Counted from the first letter of the stretch, positions 6,764 through 15,707 are shown. The stretch is 32,290 nt of DNA from Clostridium sp. CAG:433 (GCA_000433675.1 FR893558.1:89125-121414), one strand, 5' to 3'. The notes: generated by a model not told the origin, from the sequence alone. Program-made: numbers and translations.

Positions 6764-8905
6764 ATGAAAAAAGAAATAAGTACACTTGATGAGTTAATTG
6801 AAGCAGCATCTTATATAACAAATGCTGATGAAATTGATACAATCAAAAAAGCATATGAATTTGCGTACAATGTTCATAAAGGCGAAAAAAGACTTTCAGG
6901 GGATGATTATATTCTTCATCCTCTTAATGTTGCCTATATTCTTACAAGTTTATATGCAGATAGTGATACACTGGCAACTGCGCTTTTACATGATGTAATT
7001 CATAAAGGAAATAGTACAATAGAAGAAGTACAAAAAAACTTTTCAAAAGAAATAAGTACGTTAGTTGAAGGTATTACTACAATTAATAAGCTTTCATTAT
7101 CTGCTGAAAATGAGAGTATGGTTAATTACTATAAAAAAATACTTGTAGGTCTTGCTGAAGATGTTAGAATAATTATTATTAAACTTGCTGAAAGATGCCA
7201 TAATATGAGAACACTTTGGGCAATACCTAAAGAAAAACAAAGATTAAAAGCAAAAGAAACTCTTGAAATACTTGCACCAATTGCGCATAGATTAGGTCTT
7301 TCATATATAAAGGCAGAACTTGAAGAATTATCTTTAAAATATTACAAACCAGAAGCCTTTGATCAAATAGAAGAAGAACTAAATAGTACAAAAGAAGAAA
7401 GAGATAAATCTGTTGAAGAGATGAAAAAAAGAGTTTCTGATATTTTAATAGAGAATAATATTGAATTTGAAATAAAAGGTAGAGCAAAAAGTATATATTC
7501 AATATATAATAAACTTCAAAAAGGTAAAAAATTATCAGATATATATGATATTTATGCACTTAGAGTTATAGTAAATACTAAGGCTGAATGTTATCAAGTT
7601 TTAGGTCTAATTCATGCAAAATATAAACCTTTACCTAAAAGATTTAAAGATTATATCGCAAACCCAAAAACAAATATGTATCAATCACTTCATACAACAG
7701 TATTTGGTTTTGATGGTAAACCATATGAAATACAGATTAGAACATTTGAAATGGATAAGGTCGCAGAAAGAGGTATCGCATCACATTGGTCTTATAAGGA
7801 ACAAGGTAAAAAAATACAAAACTCTATGGAACAAAAACTTCAAGTATTTAGAAATATAATGGAACTTAATTTATATGATGTTTCAGATGAAGATTTTGTT
7901 AAATCTGTACAAAATGAAGTACTTGGTGAAAATATATATGTATATACTCCAAAAGGAGATGTATTTGAACTTCCTAAAGGTGCAACTCCAATAGATTTTG
8001 CATATAGAGTTCATACTAAAATAGGTGAGACTATGGTAGGAGCGATTGTAAATGATAATATTGTTCCACTTGATTATGAACTTCATACAGGTGATATAGT
8101 AAACATTAAAACAAATAAAAACTCTAAACCATCACAAGAATGGCTTTCTATTGTAAAATCTAGTCAAACAAAGAATAAGATTCGTGCATTCTTTTCTAAA
8201 ATAGATAAAAAGGAAGCAATAGAAAAAGGTAAAGATTTATTGTTAAAGGAAATAAGAAGAAAGAAAATAGTAATAAATGAATTTAATGAAACTATTCCAG
8301 ATATTTTAAAAGAATTAAAAATAGAATCAGAAGATGATTTATATTATTCTATTGGTACTGCAAAACTTTCACCTAATACAGTAATAAATATATCAATAAA
8401 AGAAGAAGTAAACAAAGAAGAATTTATATTATCTAAATTATCAAAAAGAGAAGTTAAAGATATAGAACTTAAAAATGATATTTTAGTTAGTGGTATTGAT
8501 AATATAAAAGTATCACTTGCTAACTGTTGTAAACCAGTTAAAGGTGATAAAATAGTTGGCTATATATCAAGAGGTAATGGAGTTATTGTTCATACTAAGA
8601 ATTGTTACAATTTAAGACATATGGATGATAGAATTATAGATGTTAGTTGGAATAAAGAACAAGTGCAAAAATATAAAACTAATATATCTATAGTGTCCGA
8701 AAAACTAGAAAATGTATTACTTGATATAATAACTAAGACAAATAATTTAAATATAAATATTACAAAAGTTGATACGAAACAAAAAGAAAATGAAAATATT
8801 TTTAACTTAATAGTTGAAGTAGATAATGTTGATACTTTAAATAAATATATGAAACTTTTAAAACAAAATTCTAGCATCATAAGTGTAGAAAGAGTAATGA
8901 ATTAA
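6764..8905 (+). CDS. relA: Rel/SpoT-family (p)ppGpp synthetase with degenerate hydrolase motif
   Basis: Long RSH alarmone enzyme, 713 aa with the full layout: HD hydrolase domain (about 20-180), synthetase (about 220-345), TGS (about 392-455) and a C-terminal ACT region (about 645-713). The synthetase looks intact: GRAKSIYSIYNKL, DIYDIYALRVIV, RFKDYIANPK, YQSLHTTV and YEIQIRT. RFKD is the charge type of bifunctional Rel, not the ExDD of E. coli RelA. In the hydrolase half, H52 and the HD pair (76-77) remain, but the expected ED after HDxx is H80-K81, and KLADRLHNMRTL has become KLAERCHNMRTL. Loss of the ED pair should cripple pppGpp hydrolysis. The start has AAGGGA upstream and follows secDF by 17 nt. 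Rel identity is certain; loss of hydrolase is inference. Confidence 0.95.
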   Translation: MKKEISTLDELIEAASYITNADEIDTIKKAYEFAYNVHKGEKRLSGDDYILHPLNVAYILTSLYADSDTLATALLHDVIHKGNSTIEEVQKNFSKEISTLVEGITTINKLSLSAENESMVNYYKKILVGLAEDVRIIIIKLAERCHNMRTLWAIPKEKQRLKAKETLEILAPIAHRLGLSYIKAELEELSLKYYKPEAFDQIEEELNSTKEERDKSVEEMKKRVSDILIENNIEFEIKGRAKSIYSIYNKLQKGKKLSDIYDIYALRVIVNTKAECYQVLGLIHAKYKPLPKRFKDYIANPKTNMYQSLHTTVFGFDGKPYEIQIRTFEMDKVAERGIASHWSYKEQGKKIQNSMEQKLQVFRNIMELNLYDVSDEDFVKSVQNEVLGENIYVYTPKGDVFELPKGATPIDFAYRVHTKIGETMVGAIVNDNIVPLDYELHTGDIVNIKTNKNSKPSQEWLSIVKSSQTKNKIRAFFSKIDKKEAIEKGKDLLLKEIRRKKIVINEFNETIPDILKELKIESEDDLYYSIGTAKLSPNTVINISIKEEVNKEEFILSKLSKREVKDIELKNDILVSGIDNIKVSLANCCKPVKGDKIVGYISRGNGVIVHTKNCYNLRHMDDRIIDVSWNKEQVQKYKTNISIVSEKLENVLLDIITKTNNLNINITKVDTKQKENENIFNLIVEVDNVDTLNKYMKLLKQNSSIISVERVMN

Positions 8906-8908
8906 AAT

Positions 8909-8950
8909 AAAAGAATTTATAGGAAACTATAGATTCTTTTATTGTTTTTA
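8909..8950 (+). terminator. Rho-independent terminator after rel
   Basis: 14-bp hairpin AAAAGAATTTATAG / CTATAGATTCTTTT with a GAAA tetraloop (8923-8926) and one G-U pair, followed by a T-rich tract. It closes the comN-secDF-rel unit. Confidence 0.85.
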
Positions 8951-8970
8951 TTTTAATAAAATGTTAGAAT
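8942..8970 (+). promoter_or_regulatory. Promoter for dtd
   Basis: TTGTTT (8942-8947), 17-nt spacer, TAGAAT (8965-8970) with an upstream TG (TGTTAGAAT, extended -10). The -35 lies within the T-tract of the preceding terminator. The start codon is 19 nt after the -10. Confidence 0.5.
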
Positions 8971-8988
8971 TGTTATAAGAGGTAGATT

Positions 8989-9441
8989 ATGAAAGTAGTA
9001 GTGCAAAGGGTATTAAATTCTAGTGTTGTTATTGATGATAAATACGAAGAAAAAATTAATAAAGGTTTAATGATATTGCTTGGAATGACATATAATGATG
9101 GTATAGAAGATATAGATTATTTAGTAAATAAAATATTAAATTTAAGAATTTTTGAAAAAGATAATAAAATGAATTTAAGTGTAAAAGATATTAATGGGGA
9201 TATTTTATTGATTCCGCAGTTTACTTTATATGCAAATCCATATGATGGGAATAGACCTTCATTTAATGAGGCATTAAATAAAGAAGAAGCAGAAAAATTA
9301 TTTTTCATATTTAAAGAGAAAATTAGTAGTATTTATGATAATGTTAAATTTGGTAAGTTTGGTTCAGATATGAAGGTATCCCTTATTAATGATGGACCTA
9401 TTACAATAATAATAGAATCTAAAGAGAAGGTGAAAAAATGA
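8989..9441 (+). CDS. dtd: D-aminoacyl-tRNA deacylase (DTD)
   Basis: Removes D-amino acids (and achiral glycine from tRNA-Ala) wrongly attached to tRNA, a proofreading step after aminoacylation; homodimer, cytosolic. The 150 aa length is typical. Visible: MKVVVQRVLNSSVVID at the N-terminus, QFTLYANPYDGNRPSF in the middle and SLINDGPITIIIES near the end, the last being the Gly-cisPro NxGP(V/I)T motif. The usual Ser of SQFTL is Pro (residue 79), a mild oddity. GAGGTAG precedes the ATG. Its stop overlaps the next gene by 4 bases. dtd after rel is the classical Bacillota arrangement. Confidence 0.94.
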   Translation: MKVVVQRVLNSSVVIDDKYEEKINKGLMILLGMTYNDGIEDIDYLVNKILNLRIFEKDNKMNLSVKDINGDILLIPQFTLYANPYDGNRPSFNEALNKEEAEKLFFIFKEKISSIYDNVKFGKFGSDMKVSLINDGPITIIIESKEKVKK

Positions 9442-10490
9442 AAAGAATAAATTATAAATTACTTAATGCATTAATAGCATTAACAATTATATATGTACTT
9501 TTTTTACTTAGAGGTTTATGGGGTGGTGTTTTTGTTAAAATACTTGCTATATTAAAACCATTTATAATTGCATTTGTAATTGCGTATGCATTTTATCCAT
9601 TTTTGAGATGGTTACAAAATAAAAAATGGCCTAAAGGACTTGCAGTAGCTTTTATTGTTTTACTTACAGTAGCATTTTTAGGATTTATTATATATTCATT
9701 AATACCTGTATTTAGTGAACAATTAGTATCATTATTTTCAAGTATAATAACATTTGTAACAGATGTTGGAACTAAATTTGATATAGATATAAGCCCAATT
9801 AGAACAACACTATATGATGTATTTAATAAAATATCATCAAATATTGGAAAATATATATCAGACGGTGCGGTTAATATGCTTAATGCATCAATTAATTTTG
9901 TAAGTAATTTTATTATAGTTTTTGTATGTTTTATTTATTTCCTTTCTGATATGGATAAAATAAGAAATGATGTAAAAATATACTTTAGAAAGAAAAACAA
10001 AAAAACATTTAAATTAATACAAAATGTAGATTATGAAACTACACAATATTTTAAAGGATTATGTTTAACACTTGTAATACAATTTTTTGAATATACTTTA
10101 GTATTTTTCCTTATAGGTCATCCAAACTTCTTACTTCTTGGAATATTATCTTCAATATCAAGTTTAATACCATATTTTGGAGGTCTTGTAGTAAATTTAA
10201 TTGCGCTTATGATTGCGGCTGTAGTTAGTCCTAAACTTCTTATATTAACGCTTATTGTTGCGATTATATTCCCTAATATTGACGGATATATAGTAAGTCC
10301 AAAAGTATATGGTAAGACTAATAATATTTCACCACTTTTAACAATATTTGCAGTATTTGCTGGTGGAGTCTTAGGTGGATTTGTTGGAATTCTTATTGCA
10401 CTTCCACTTACTATAATTATAAAAACAATATTTAATTACTATAAAGGAGATATCTATAAAAAGATTGATGATATAAAAGAAAAAATATAA
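9438..10490 (+). CDS. AI-2E family transporter (complete)
   Basis: 350 aa multi-pass membrane protein, a complete member of the AI-2E/PerM permease family. N-terminal helices at about 9-27 and 30-48 carry the family's FIIAFVIAYAFYPFLRWLQ. A soluble segment follows, then helices from about 150 and the conserved C-terminal core with LIPYFGGLVVNLIALMIA and IDGYIVSPKVYGK. Substrate unknown; distant relatives export signalling molecules or exchange Na+/H+. It overlaps dtd by ATGA and has AGAAGGTG just upstream, so both are co-translated. It is a paralogue of the truncated gene at the left edge, giving two such permeases within 10 kb. The C-terminus KKIDDIKEKI is charged and cytoplasmic. Confidence 0.9.
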   Translation: MKRINYKLLNALIALTIIYVLFLLRGLWGGVFVKILAILKPFIIAFVIAYAFYPFLRWLQNKKWPKGLAVAFIVLLTVAFLGFIIYSLIPVFSEQLVSLFSSIITFVTDVGTKFDIDISPIRTTLYDVFNKISSNIGKYISDGAVNMLNASINFVSNFIIVFVCFIYFLSDMDKIRNDVKIYFRKKNKKTFKLIQNVDYETTQYFKGLCLTLVIQFFEYTLVFFLIGHPNFLLLGILSSISSLIPYFGGLVVNLIALMIAAVVSPKLLILTLIVAIIFPNIDGYIVSPKVYGKTNNISPLLTIFAVFAGGVLGGFVGILIALPLTIIIKTIFNYYKGDIYKKIDDIKEKI

Positions 10491-10495
10491 TACAT

Positions 10496-10523
10496 AAAAA
10501 ATAAGAGACAATCTTATTTTTTT
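10496..10523 (+). terminator. Terminator of dtd-permease operon
   Basis: AAAAATAAGA (around 10497-10506), short loop GACAA, then TCTTATTTTTTT. Clear hairpin with T-run. Confidence 0.8.
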
Positions 10524-10524
10524 C

Positions 10525-10553
10525 TTGCTAAAAATGCGTATTTGCTGTATTAT
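10525..10553 (+). promoter_or_regulatory. Promoter for the unknown gene at 10580
   Basis: TTGCTA (10525-10530), 17-nt spacer, TATTAT (10548-10553). Expected start of RNA is near 10560, leaving about a 20-nt leader containing AAAGAGGTG. Confidence 0.55.
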
Positions 10554-10579
10554 ATAGGGTAATTAAAGAGGTGTTGTAT

Positions 10580-11332
10580 ATGGAAAAGTTTAGTTATGGG
10601 CTTGAATTTTATAAAAATAAAATATATAAACTTGAAGATACTGATTTATTTAAAAGCAAAATAAAAGAAGCAAAAAAAATAGAAAAGGTATTATTTAATA
10701 CACTTTCAAATATTGAACTTGTAAGAAAATATGTACTTAGGTCATATTATTTTGATAAAAAAATCACTTTTGAAGATAGAATAGATTTTATAAAAGGACT
10801 TATTTTGGCAGATAATGTCATTAGTTATAAAGATGCTTTTGAGTTTTGTGAAGAAATACAAGACCAGATGAAAGTATATAAGTATGATACAGTTTGGAAA
10901 CGAAATGGATATTTTATGGATTCATCAAAAATATATCTTCCATCTGAGGAAGCTGATTATATAGATGTTTCAGAAATATATTCAGTAGATGAAATTGATA
11001 GTTCAATTTTTGATAAAGTTCCTGAGTTGAAAAGTGTTTATGATATGGGTTGGATAGGATGTGATAGCTGCATAGGAATTTCTGAAGAAGGGAAAACAGA
11101 TGAAGTTAATAGTTCAGGTTTCTTTCAAAAATTAAATAAGTTTATTGAAAATAAAGACTATATTATAAATGAAATTATAAATCATAAGAATATACCAAAA
11201 GATAGACAAGAAATGGTTAGAAAAGGTATGGATAAATGGCTTGATTATGTTCTTGGTATTATGAAGGATTCATATGATATAAGAGTTGCAACATTAACAT
11301 ATAAAGCAAAAAATGCTTCTGATTATTTATAA
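10580..11332 (+). CDS. Hypothetical protein, acidic, soluble
   Basis: 250 aa, not recognised. I start it at the ATG at 10580, not the upstream in-frame GTG at 10571, because the AAAGAGGTG ribosome site covers that GTG. No signal peptide or membrane helix is visible. The sequence is rich in Asp/Glu/Lys with aromatic residues, and mostly helical at both ends (KIKEAKKIEKVLFNTLSNIE; RQEMVRKGMDKWLDYVLGIM). A GWIGCDSCIGI patch about two-thirds along holds a CxxC pair, which could bind metal but stands alone. It has its own promoter and terminator upstream and runs up to the hisS promoter. It lies between dtd and hisS where B. subtilis has a different gene. No function assigned. Confidence 0.75.
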   Translation: MEKFSYGLEFYKNKIYKLEDTDLFKSKIKEAKKIEKVLFNTLSNIELVRKYVLRSYYFDKKITFEDRIDFIKGLILADNVISYKDAFEFCEEIQDQMKVYKYDTVWKRNGYFMDSSKIYLPSEEADYIDVSEIYSVDEIDSSIFDKVPELKSVYDMGWIGCDSCIGISEEGKTDEVNSSGFFQKLNKFIENKDYIINEIINHKNIPKDRQEMVRKGMDKWLDYVLGIMKDSYDIRVATLTYKAKNASDYL

Positions 11333-11336
11333 TATA

Positions 11337-11345
11337 TGGTATAAT
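11337..11345 (+). promoter_or_regulatory. Extended -10 promoter for hisS
   Basis: TGGTATAAT, a perfect TGnTATAAT, just after the upstream stop codon and 23 nt before the hisS ATG. No T-box precedes hisS. Confidence 0.6.
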
Positions 11346-11368
11346 TTATTGTGGTAGGTGAATAAAAA

Positions 11369-12616
11369 ATGATACAAAAATTAAAAGGAACATATGATGT
11401 ATATGGGAGTCTTGCAAAAAAGCAAGATTATGTAAAAAAATTATTTCAAGTAGTTTGTGAAAATTATAATTATTCTTATATAGAAACTCCATTAATTGAA
11501 AGAAGTGAATTATTTCATAGAGGAGTTGGAGAAACAACAGATATAGTTACAAAAGAAACTTATGATTTTGTTGATAGAGGTGGAAGAAATAATACTTTAA
11601 GACCAGAAGGAACAGCAGGAGTTGCAAGATCTATTATAGAAAATAAATTATATAATACTTTACCTTTAAAATTATGGTATATGGGATCTATGTTTAGATA
11701 TGAAAGACCTCAAAAAGGTAGATATAGAGAATTAAGACAAATGGGTATAGAAAGTTATGGATCAAATGATCCAATAATGGATGCTGAAGTTATTTCATTA
11801 GGTATTAATTTCTTAAAAGAATTAGGTCTTGATGTTATTGTTAAAATAAACTCTATAGGTGGCACTGAAACAAGAAATAAATATAGAGAAGCATTAATTA
11901 ATCATTTTGAAAAACATATCGATGAGTTTTGTGATGATTGTAAAGAAAGATTATATAAAAACCCACTTAGAATATTAGATTGTAAAGTTGATTCTGATAA
12001 TGAATTATTAAAAGGTGCTCCATCAATTTTAGATTATTTAAATGATGAAGAAAAAGAGAACTTTGATAAGATTAAAGAATATTTAGATTATTTAGAAGTA
12101 GAATATGAAGTAGATTCATCACTTGTTAGAGGACTTGATTATTATACAAATGTTGTATTTGAATTTGTTACAAAAAATAATAATTTTGGTTCTATTGGTG
12201 GTGGTGGAAGATATAATAACTTACTAAAATCATTAGATGGACCAGATATTCCAGCAGTAGGATTTGCTTTTGGATTTGATAGAATAATTGCAGAAATTAC
12301 TGAAAATGAAATAGAATTAAATATAGATGATTCAATAGATGCTTATATACTAACTATAACTGAGAAAGAAAACTTCTATGCACTTGAACTTGCTCAAAAA
12401 CTTAGAATGTGTGGTTATAAAGTTGATTTAGATTTATCAGGTAAGAATATGAAAGCTAAATTTAAAGAATCTGATAGATATAAAAGTAAATATACTATTA
12501 TAGTTGGTGAAGAAGAAGAATTAACTGATACATTAACTGTAAAAGATAACTTAACAAAAGAGGAAAAGAAAATAGAACTAGATAACTTAATTGATTATTT
12601 AGATACTAATATATAA
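11369..12616 (+). CDS. hisS: Histidyl-tRNA synthetase
   Basis: Class II aminoacyl-tRNA synthetase charging tRNA-His; cytosolic dimer. 415 aa, normal length. Visible: the N-terminal KLKGTYDVYG; motif 1 region YIETPLIERSELFHRGVGE; TLRPEGTAGVAR (ATP/His site); motif 2 FRYERPQKGRYREL; the histidine loop RGLDYYTNVVFEF; and GGGGRYNNLL, with motif 3 around GFAFGFDRI. The anticodon-binding domain follows from about residue 320. The ribosome site GGTAGGTG precedes the ATG. The stop codon TAA shares its last A with the next gene's ATG, so nth is translationally coupled. As in B. subtilis, hisS and aspS are close, here separated by nth and one unknown gene. Confidence 0.96.
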   Translation: MIQKLKGTYDVYGSLAKKQDYVKKLFQVVCENYNYSYIETPLIERSELFHRGVGETTDIVTKETYDFVDRGGRNNTLRPEGTAGVARSIIENKLYNTLPLKLWYMGSMFRYERPQKGRYRELRQMGIESYGSNDPIMDAEVISLGINFLKELGLDVIVKINSIGGTETRNKYREALINHFEKHIDEFCDDCKERLYKNPLRILDCKVDSDNELLKGAPSILDYLNDEEKENFDKIKEYLDYLEVEYEVDSSLVRGLDYYTNVVFEFVTKNNNFGSIGGGGRYNNLLKSLDGPDIPAVGFAFGFDRIIAEITENEIELNIDDSIDAYILTITEKENFYALELAQKLRMCGYKVDLDLSGKNMKAKFKESDRYKSKYTIIVGEEEELTDTLTVKDNLTKEEKKIELDNLIDYLDTNI

Positions 12617-13242
12617 TGAGAGTAGAATTAATAGAAAATTATTTAGATAATTTAATACCTAATCCAAAATGTGAACTTGAATTTTCTAAAGATTATGAAC
12701 TTTTAATATCTATAATGCTTAGTGCACAAACTACAGATAAAAGAGTAAATAAAGTAACAAGAGTATTATTTAAAAAATATGATTCATTAGAAAAATTAAA
12801 AAGTGCTGATTTAAAAGATTTAAAAGATATTGTTAGAGAGCTTGGTTCATATAATAAAAAAGCAGTATATGTAAAAGAAATCGCACGAATAATAGTAGAT
12901 GACTATAATGGTATTATGCCAAGAAAAAGAAAAGAATTAGAAGTAATGCCAGGTGTTGGAAGAAAGACAATTAATGTTCTTTTTTCCGAACTTGACATTG
13001 AACCTAATATAGCGGTTGATACACATGTAGAAAGAGTAAGTAAAAGACTTGGTCTTGCTAAAAAAGATGATAATGTATATGAAATTGAAATGAAACTTAG
13101 AAGAAAGTTTAAAAGGGAAAATTGGAATAAAAGACATAAACAATTAGTTTTGTTTGGTAGATATTACTGTAAAGCAATAAAGCCAGAATGTGATACTTGC
13201 GGTATAAAAGATATTTGTAAAGAAAAAAATAAACGAATATAA
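12616..13242 (+). CDS. nth: Endonuclease III (DNA glycosylase/AP lyase)
   Basis: Base-excision repair enzyme removing oxidised pyrimidines and cutting the abasic site. 208 aa, typical. Visible: SAQTTDKRVNKV near residue 36; the helix-hairpin-helix MPGVGRKTINVL (about 114-125) with the catalytic Lys; VDTHVERVSKRLGL with the catalytic Asp; and a C-terminal [4Fe-4S] ligand set C-x6-C-x2-C-x5-C (YCKAIKPECDTCGIKDIC). All key residues are present. It begins on the last base of hisS and is followed 12 nt later by an unknown gene with a strong ribosome site, so hisS-nth-unknown form one unit. Confidence 0.95.
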   Translation: MRVELIENYLDNLIPNPKCELEFSKDYELLISIMLSAQTTDKRVNKVTRVLFKKYDSLEKLKSADLKDLKDIVRELGSYNKKAVYVKEIARIIVDDYNGIMPRKRKELEVMPGVGRKTINVLFSELDIEPNIAVDTHVERVSKRLGLAKKDDNVYEIEMKLRRKFKRENWNKRHKQLVLFGRYYCKAIKPECDTCGIKDICKEKNKRI

Positions 13243-13254
13243 TGAGGAGAAAAT

Positions 13255-13863
13255 ATGATTGGATATATAGTAAGTGGAACAGTTTTAGCAGTAAGTTCAG
13301 TATTTAATGCTGGTATGACAATATATAAACATAAGGATACCATAAGAAAAATTACAAAGAGATTTGATGATATGGGATATGAAGTTGATCAAAAGAGAAT
13401 TAAAAATATTTTTCATTATGGTTTAAATGAAATAACTGACGATAAAGAAAAGGATTTAGATGAACATTCTTTAAATCAATCAGTATATGAATCAACAGCA
13501 ATAATTCCTATATTAAATTTAATATATAATAAATATAATATTGAATATTTAAGAGGAAATTATACTCATAATGAATATTATGATATTCTTGCAAACGAAT
13601 TAGATACTGATTTTATGGAAGAATACGGTTTTATTACAAAAAAAGAAAGAACAAGTGCTGATATTGATGAAGATTTGATGTCTAGATTAGAAGAAATGGT
13701 TAAAGCACAGTTTGAAGAAGAAACAAAGAACGTTTCAAAAAATATTGAAGAAGAAAAAAGTAATTTAATAAATATAAGAAATGAACTTAATATGAGTAAA
13801 GAATCTGATGTGATTTCAAAACCTAAGAAAATGGTATATACAAATAATAAAAGTTCAAAATAA
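13255..13863 (+). CDS. Hypothetical membrane-anchored protein
   Basis: 202 aa, not recognised. The N-terminus (about residues 2-22, IGYIVSGTVLAVSSVFNAGM) is a single hydrophobic helix without a clear cleavage site, so it is probably a membrane anchor. The rest is hydrophilic, with an acidic helical middle, a hydrophobic patch STAIIPILNLIYNKYNIEYL near 80-100, and a Glu/Lys-rich stretch (about 140-185) likely to form a coiled coil. The start is set by TGAGGAGA 5-12 nt upstream. It is last in the hisS-nth operon and followed by a good terminator. Function unknown. Confidence 0.75.
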   Translation: MIGYIVSGTVLAVSSVFNAGMTIYKHKDTIRKITKRFDDMGYEVDQKRIKNIFHYGLNEITDDKEKDLDEHSLNQSVYESTAIIPILNLIYNKYNIEYLRGNYTHNEYYDILANELDTDFMEEYGFITKKERTSADIDEDLMSRLEEMVKAQFEEETKNVSKNIEEEKSNLINIRNELNMSKESDVISKPKKMVYTNNKSSK

Positions 13864-13866
13864 TAT

Positions 13867-13899
13867 AAAGAATAATTAATTATATTATTCTTTTTTTAT
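13867..13899 (+). terminator. Terminator of hisS-nth operon
   Basis: AAAGAATAAT (13867-13876), 7-nt loop, ATTATTCTTT (13884-13893), followed by TTTT. It sits directly after the stop codon. Confidence 0.85.
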
Positions 13900-13907
13900 T
13901 TTAAATA

Positions 13908-13916
13908 TGCTATAAT
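13908..13916 (+). promoter_or_regulatory. Extended -10 promoter for aspS
   Basis: TGCTATAAT, a perfect TGnTATAAT, 30 nt before the aspS ATG and just behind the preceding terminator. Confidence 0.6.
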
Positions 13917-13946
13917 TAATGAGTATTAATTGAAAGAAGTGAGATA

Positions 13947-15686
13947 ATGAAAAAATACAATAACAATGATTTTAATATTAAAAATGTAGGAGAAAATGTT
14001 GAACTTTATGGATGGGCTTCTAAAGTTCGTAATCTTGGAGGTCTTATATTTATTGATTTAAGAGATAGAAGTGGTAAAGTACAACTTGTAATTAATCCTG
14101 ATAATAATTGTTATGAAGAAGCATCAAAAGTAAGAAATGAATATGTTTTAAAAGTAAATGGTATTATAGAGGAAAGACAATCTAAAAATCCTAATATGGC
14201 TACAGGGGAAATAGAGGTAAATGTTAGTTCACTTGAAATATTAAATGAAGCTGCAACACCTGTATTTGAACTTGATAAAGATGATGCCTTAGAAGACACT
14301 AGACTTAAATATAGATATCTAGATTTAAGACGTGATAATATTAAAAATAATCTTATTACAAGGCATAAAATAACTATGGCTGCTAGAAAATTCTTATCAG
14401 ATAATGGTTTTATAGAAGTTGAAACACCAATACTTTCTAAATCAACACCAGAAGGAGCAAGAGACTATTTAGTCCCAAGTAGAGTAAATAAAGGAAGTTT
14501 TTATGCACTTCCACAAAGCCCTCAAATATATAAGCAATTACTTATGATTGGTGGAGTTGAAAAATATTTCCAAATAGCAAGATGTTTTCGTGATGAAGAT
14601 TTAAGAGCAGATCGTCAACCAGAATTTACTCAAATCGATATGGAAATGAGTTTTGTAAATGAAGAAGATGTTATGGATAATACAGAAAAATTATTCCAAA
14701 CAATATTTAAAGAAGTAAAAGGTTATGATATAAAGCTTCCACTTATGAGAATGAAATATGATGATGCGATTAACTTTTATGGATCTGATAAACCAGATTT
14801 AAGGTTTGATATGAAAATAAATGATGTTACTGATGTATTTAGTAAATGTGATTTTGAACTATTTAAAAGAGAACTTGAAAACAAAGGTATTATTAATGCA
14901 ATTGTTGTAAAAAATGCAGCTGATAAATACTCTAGAAAAGATATAGATAAATTAACTGATTTTGTTAAAACATATAAATCAAATGGTTTATTCTTCTTAA
15001 AATATAATAATAATGAATTTGCCGGTAGTATTGTAAAAATATTAACTGATGAAGTAAAAGAAGAATTAATAAAGAATTTATGTTTAGAAGAAAATGATTT
15101 AATATTTGTAATTGCTGGTAAAAAGTTAATTACTAAGACAAGTCTTGGAGCACTTAGATGTAAACTTGCTAGAGATTTAGATTTAATTAAGAAAGGTGAT
15201 TATAAATTCCTTTGGGTAACTGATTTCCCATCATTTGAATGGAGTGAAGAAGAAAATAGATTTGTTGCATGTCATCATCCATTTACAGCGCCTAAAGATG
15301 AAGATATAGATAAATTATTAACAGATAAAGAACATTGTTATTCTAAGGCATATGATATTGTTTGTAATGGTTATGAAGCAGGTGGTGGATCTATTCGTAT
15401 CCATAATGCAGATGTACAAGAAAAAATGTTTGAAGCACTTGAATTAACTAAAGAAGATATTGAAGAAAAATTTGGTTTCTTTGTAAATGCATTTAAATAT
15501 GGAACTCCTCCTCACGGTGGACTTGCAATTGGCCTTGAAAGACTTACAATGCTTTTATGTGAAACAGATAATATAAAGGATGTAATAGCGTTCCCTAAGA
15601 CATCTTCAGCAAGCTGTCTTATGAGTGAAGCGCCTAATACTGTTTCAGAAAAACAATTAGAAGAATTAAATATAATGGTTAAGTAG
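13947..15686 (+). CDS. aspS: Aspartyl-tRNA synthetase
   Basis: Class IIb synthetase charging tRNA-Asp (possibly also tRNA-Asn, if non-discriminating). 579 aa, the bacterial size including the GAD insertion domain. Visible: an N-terminal OB fold (VELYGWASKVRNLGGLIFID), the flipping-loop and motif 1 zone FIEVETPILSKSTPEGARDY, motif 2 FRDEDLRADRQPEFTQID, and the C-terminal motif 3 HGGLAIGLERLTMLL, where Glu replaces the usual Asp of GLDRL. AAGTGAG precedes the ATG. It is a single-gene unit between its own extended -10 and a terminator that includes its stop codon. Discrimination between Asp and Asn tRNAs cannot be decided here. Confidence 0.96.
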   Translation: MKKYNNNDFNIKNVGENVELYGWASKVRNLGGLIFIDLRDRSGKVQLVINPDNNCYEEASKVRNEYVLKVNGIIEERQSKNPNMATGEIEVNVSSLEILNEAATPVFELDKDDALEDTRLKYRYLDLRRDNIKNNLITRHKITMAARKFLSDNGFIEVETPILSKSTPEGARDYLVPSRVNKGSFYALPQSPQIYKQLLMIGGVEKYFQIARCFRDEDLRADRQPEFTQIDMEMSFVNEEDVMDNTEKLFQTIFKEVKGYDIKLPLMRMKYDDAINFYGSDKPDLRFDMKINDVTDVFSKCDFELFKRELENKGIINAIVVKNAADKYSRKDIDKLTDFVKTYKSNGLFFLKYNNNEFAGSIVKILTDEVKEELIKNLCLEENDLIFVIAGKKLITKTSLGALRCKLARDLDLIKKGDYKFLWVTDFPSFEWSEEENRFVACHHPFTAPKDEDIDKLLTDKEHCYSKAYDIVCNGYEAGGGSIRIHNADVQEKMFEALELTKEDIEEKFGFFVNAFKYGTPPHGGLAIGLERLTMLLCETDNIKDVIAFPKTSSASCLMSEAPNTVSEKQLEELNIMVK

Positions 15687-15707
15687 CAAATATATGCTAC
15701 TTTTTCT
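15681..15707 (+). terminator. Terminator of aspS, overlapping its stop codon
   Basis: AAGTAGCA (15681-15688, containing the TAG stop) pairs with TGCTACTT (15695-15702) around a 6-nt loop, then a T-run. Confidence 0.8.

Noticed and set aside
7227..7559. 110-aa open frame on the minus strand inside rel, and other long antisense frames (e.g. 8605-8880, 18559-18888, 20827-21126, 16961-17341)
   Set aside because: They lie wholly or mostly within strongly supported genes, have low-complexity Leu/Ile/Phe/Tyr/Ser-rich products and no ribosome sites; they are shadows of AT-rich codon use.
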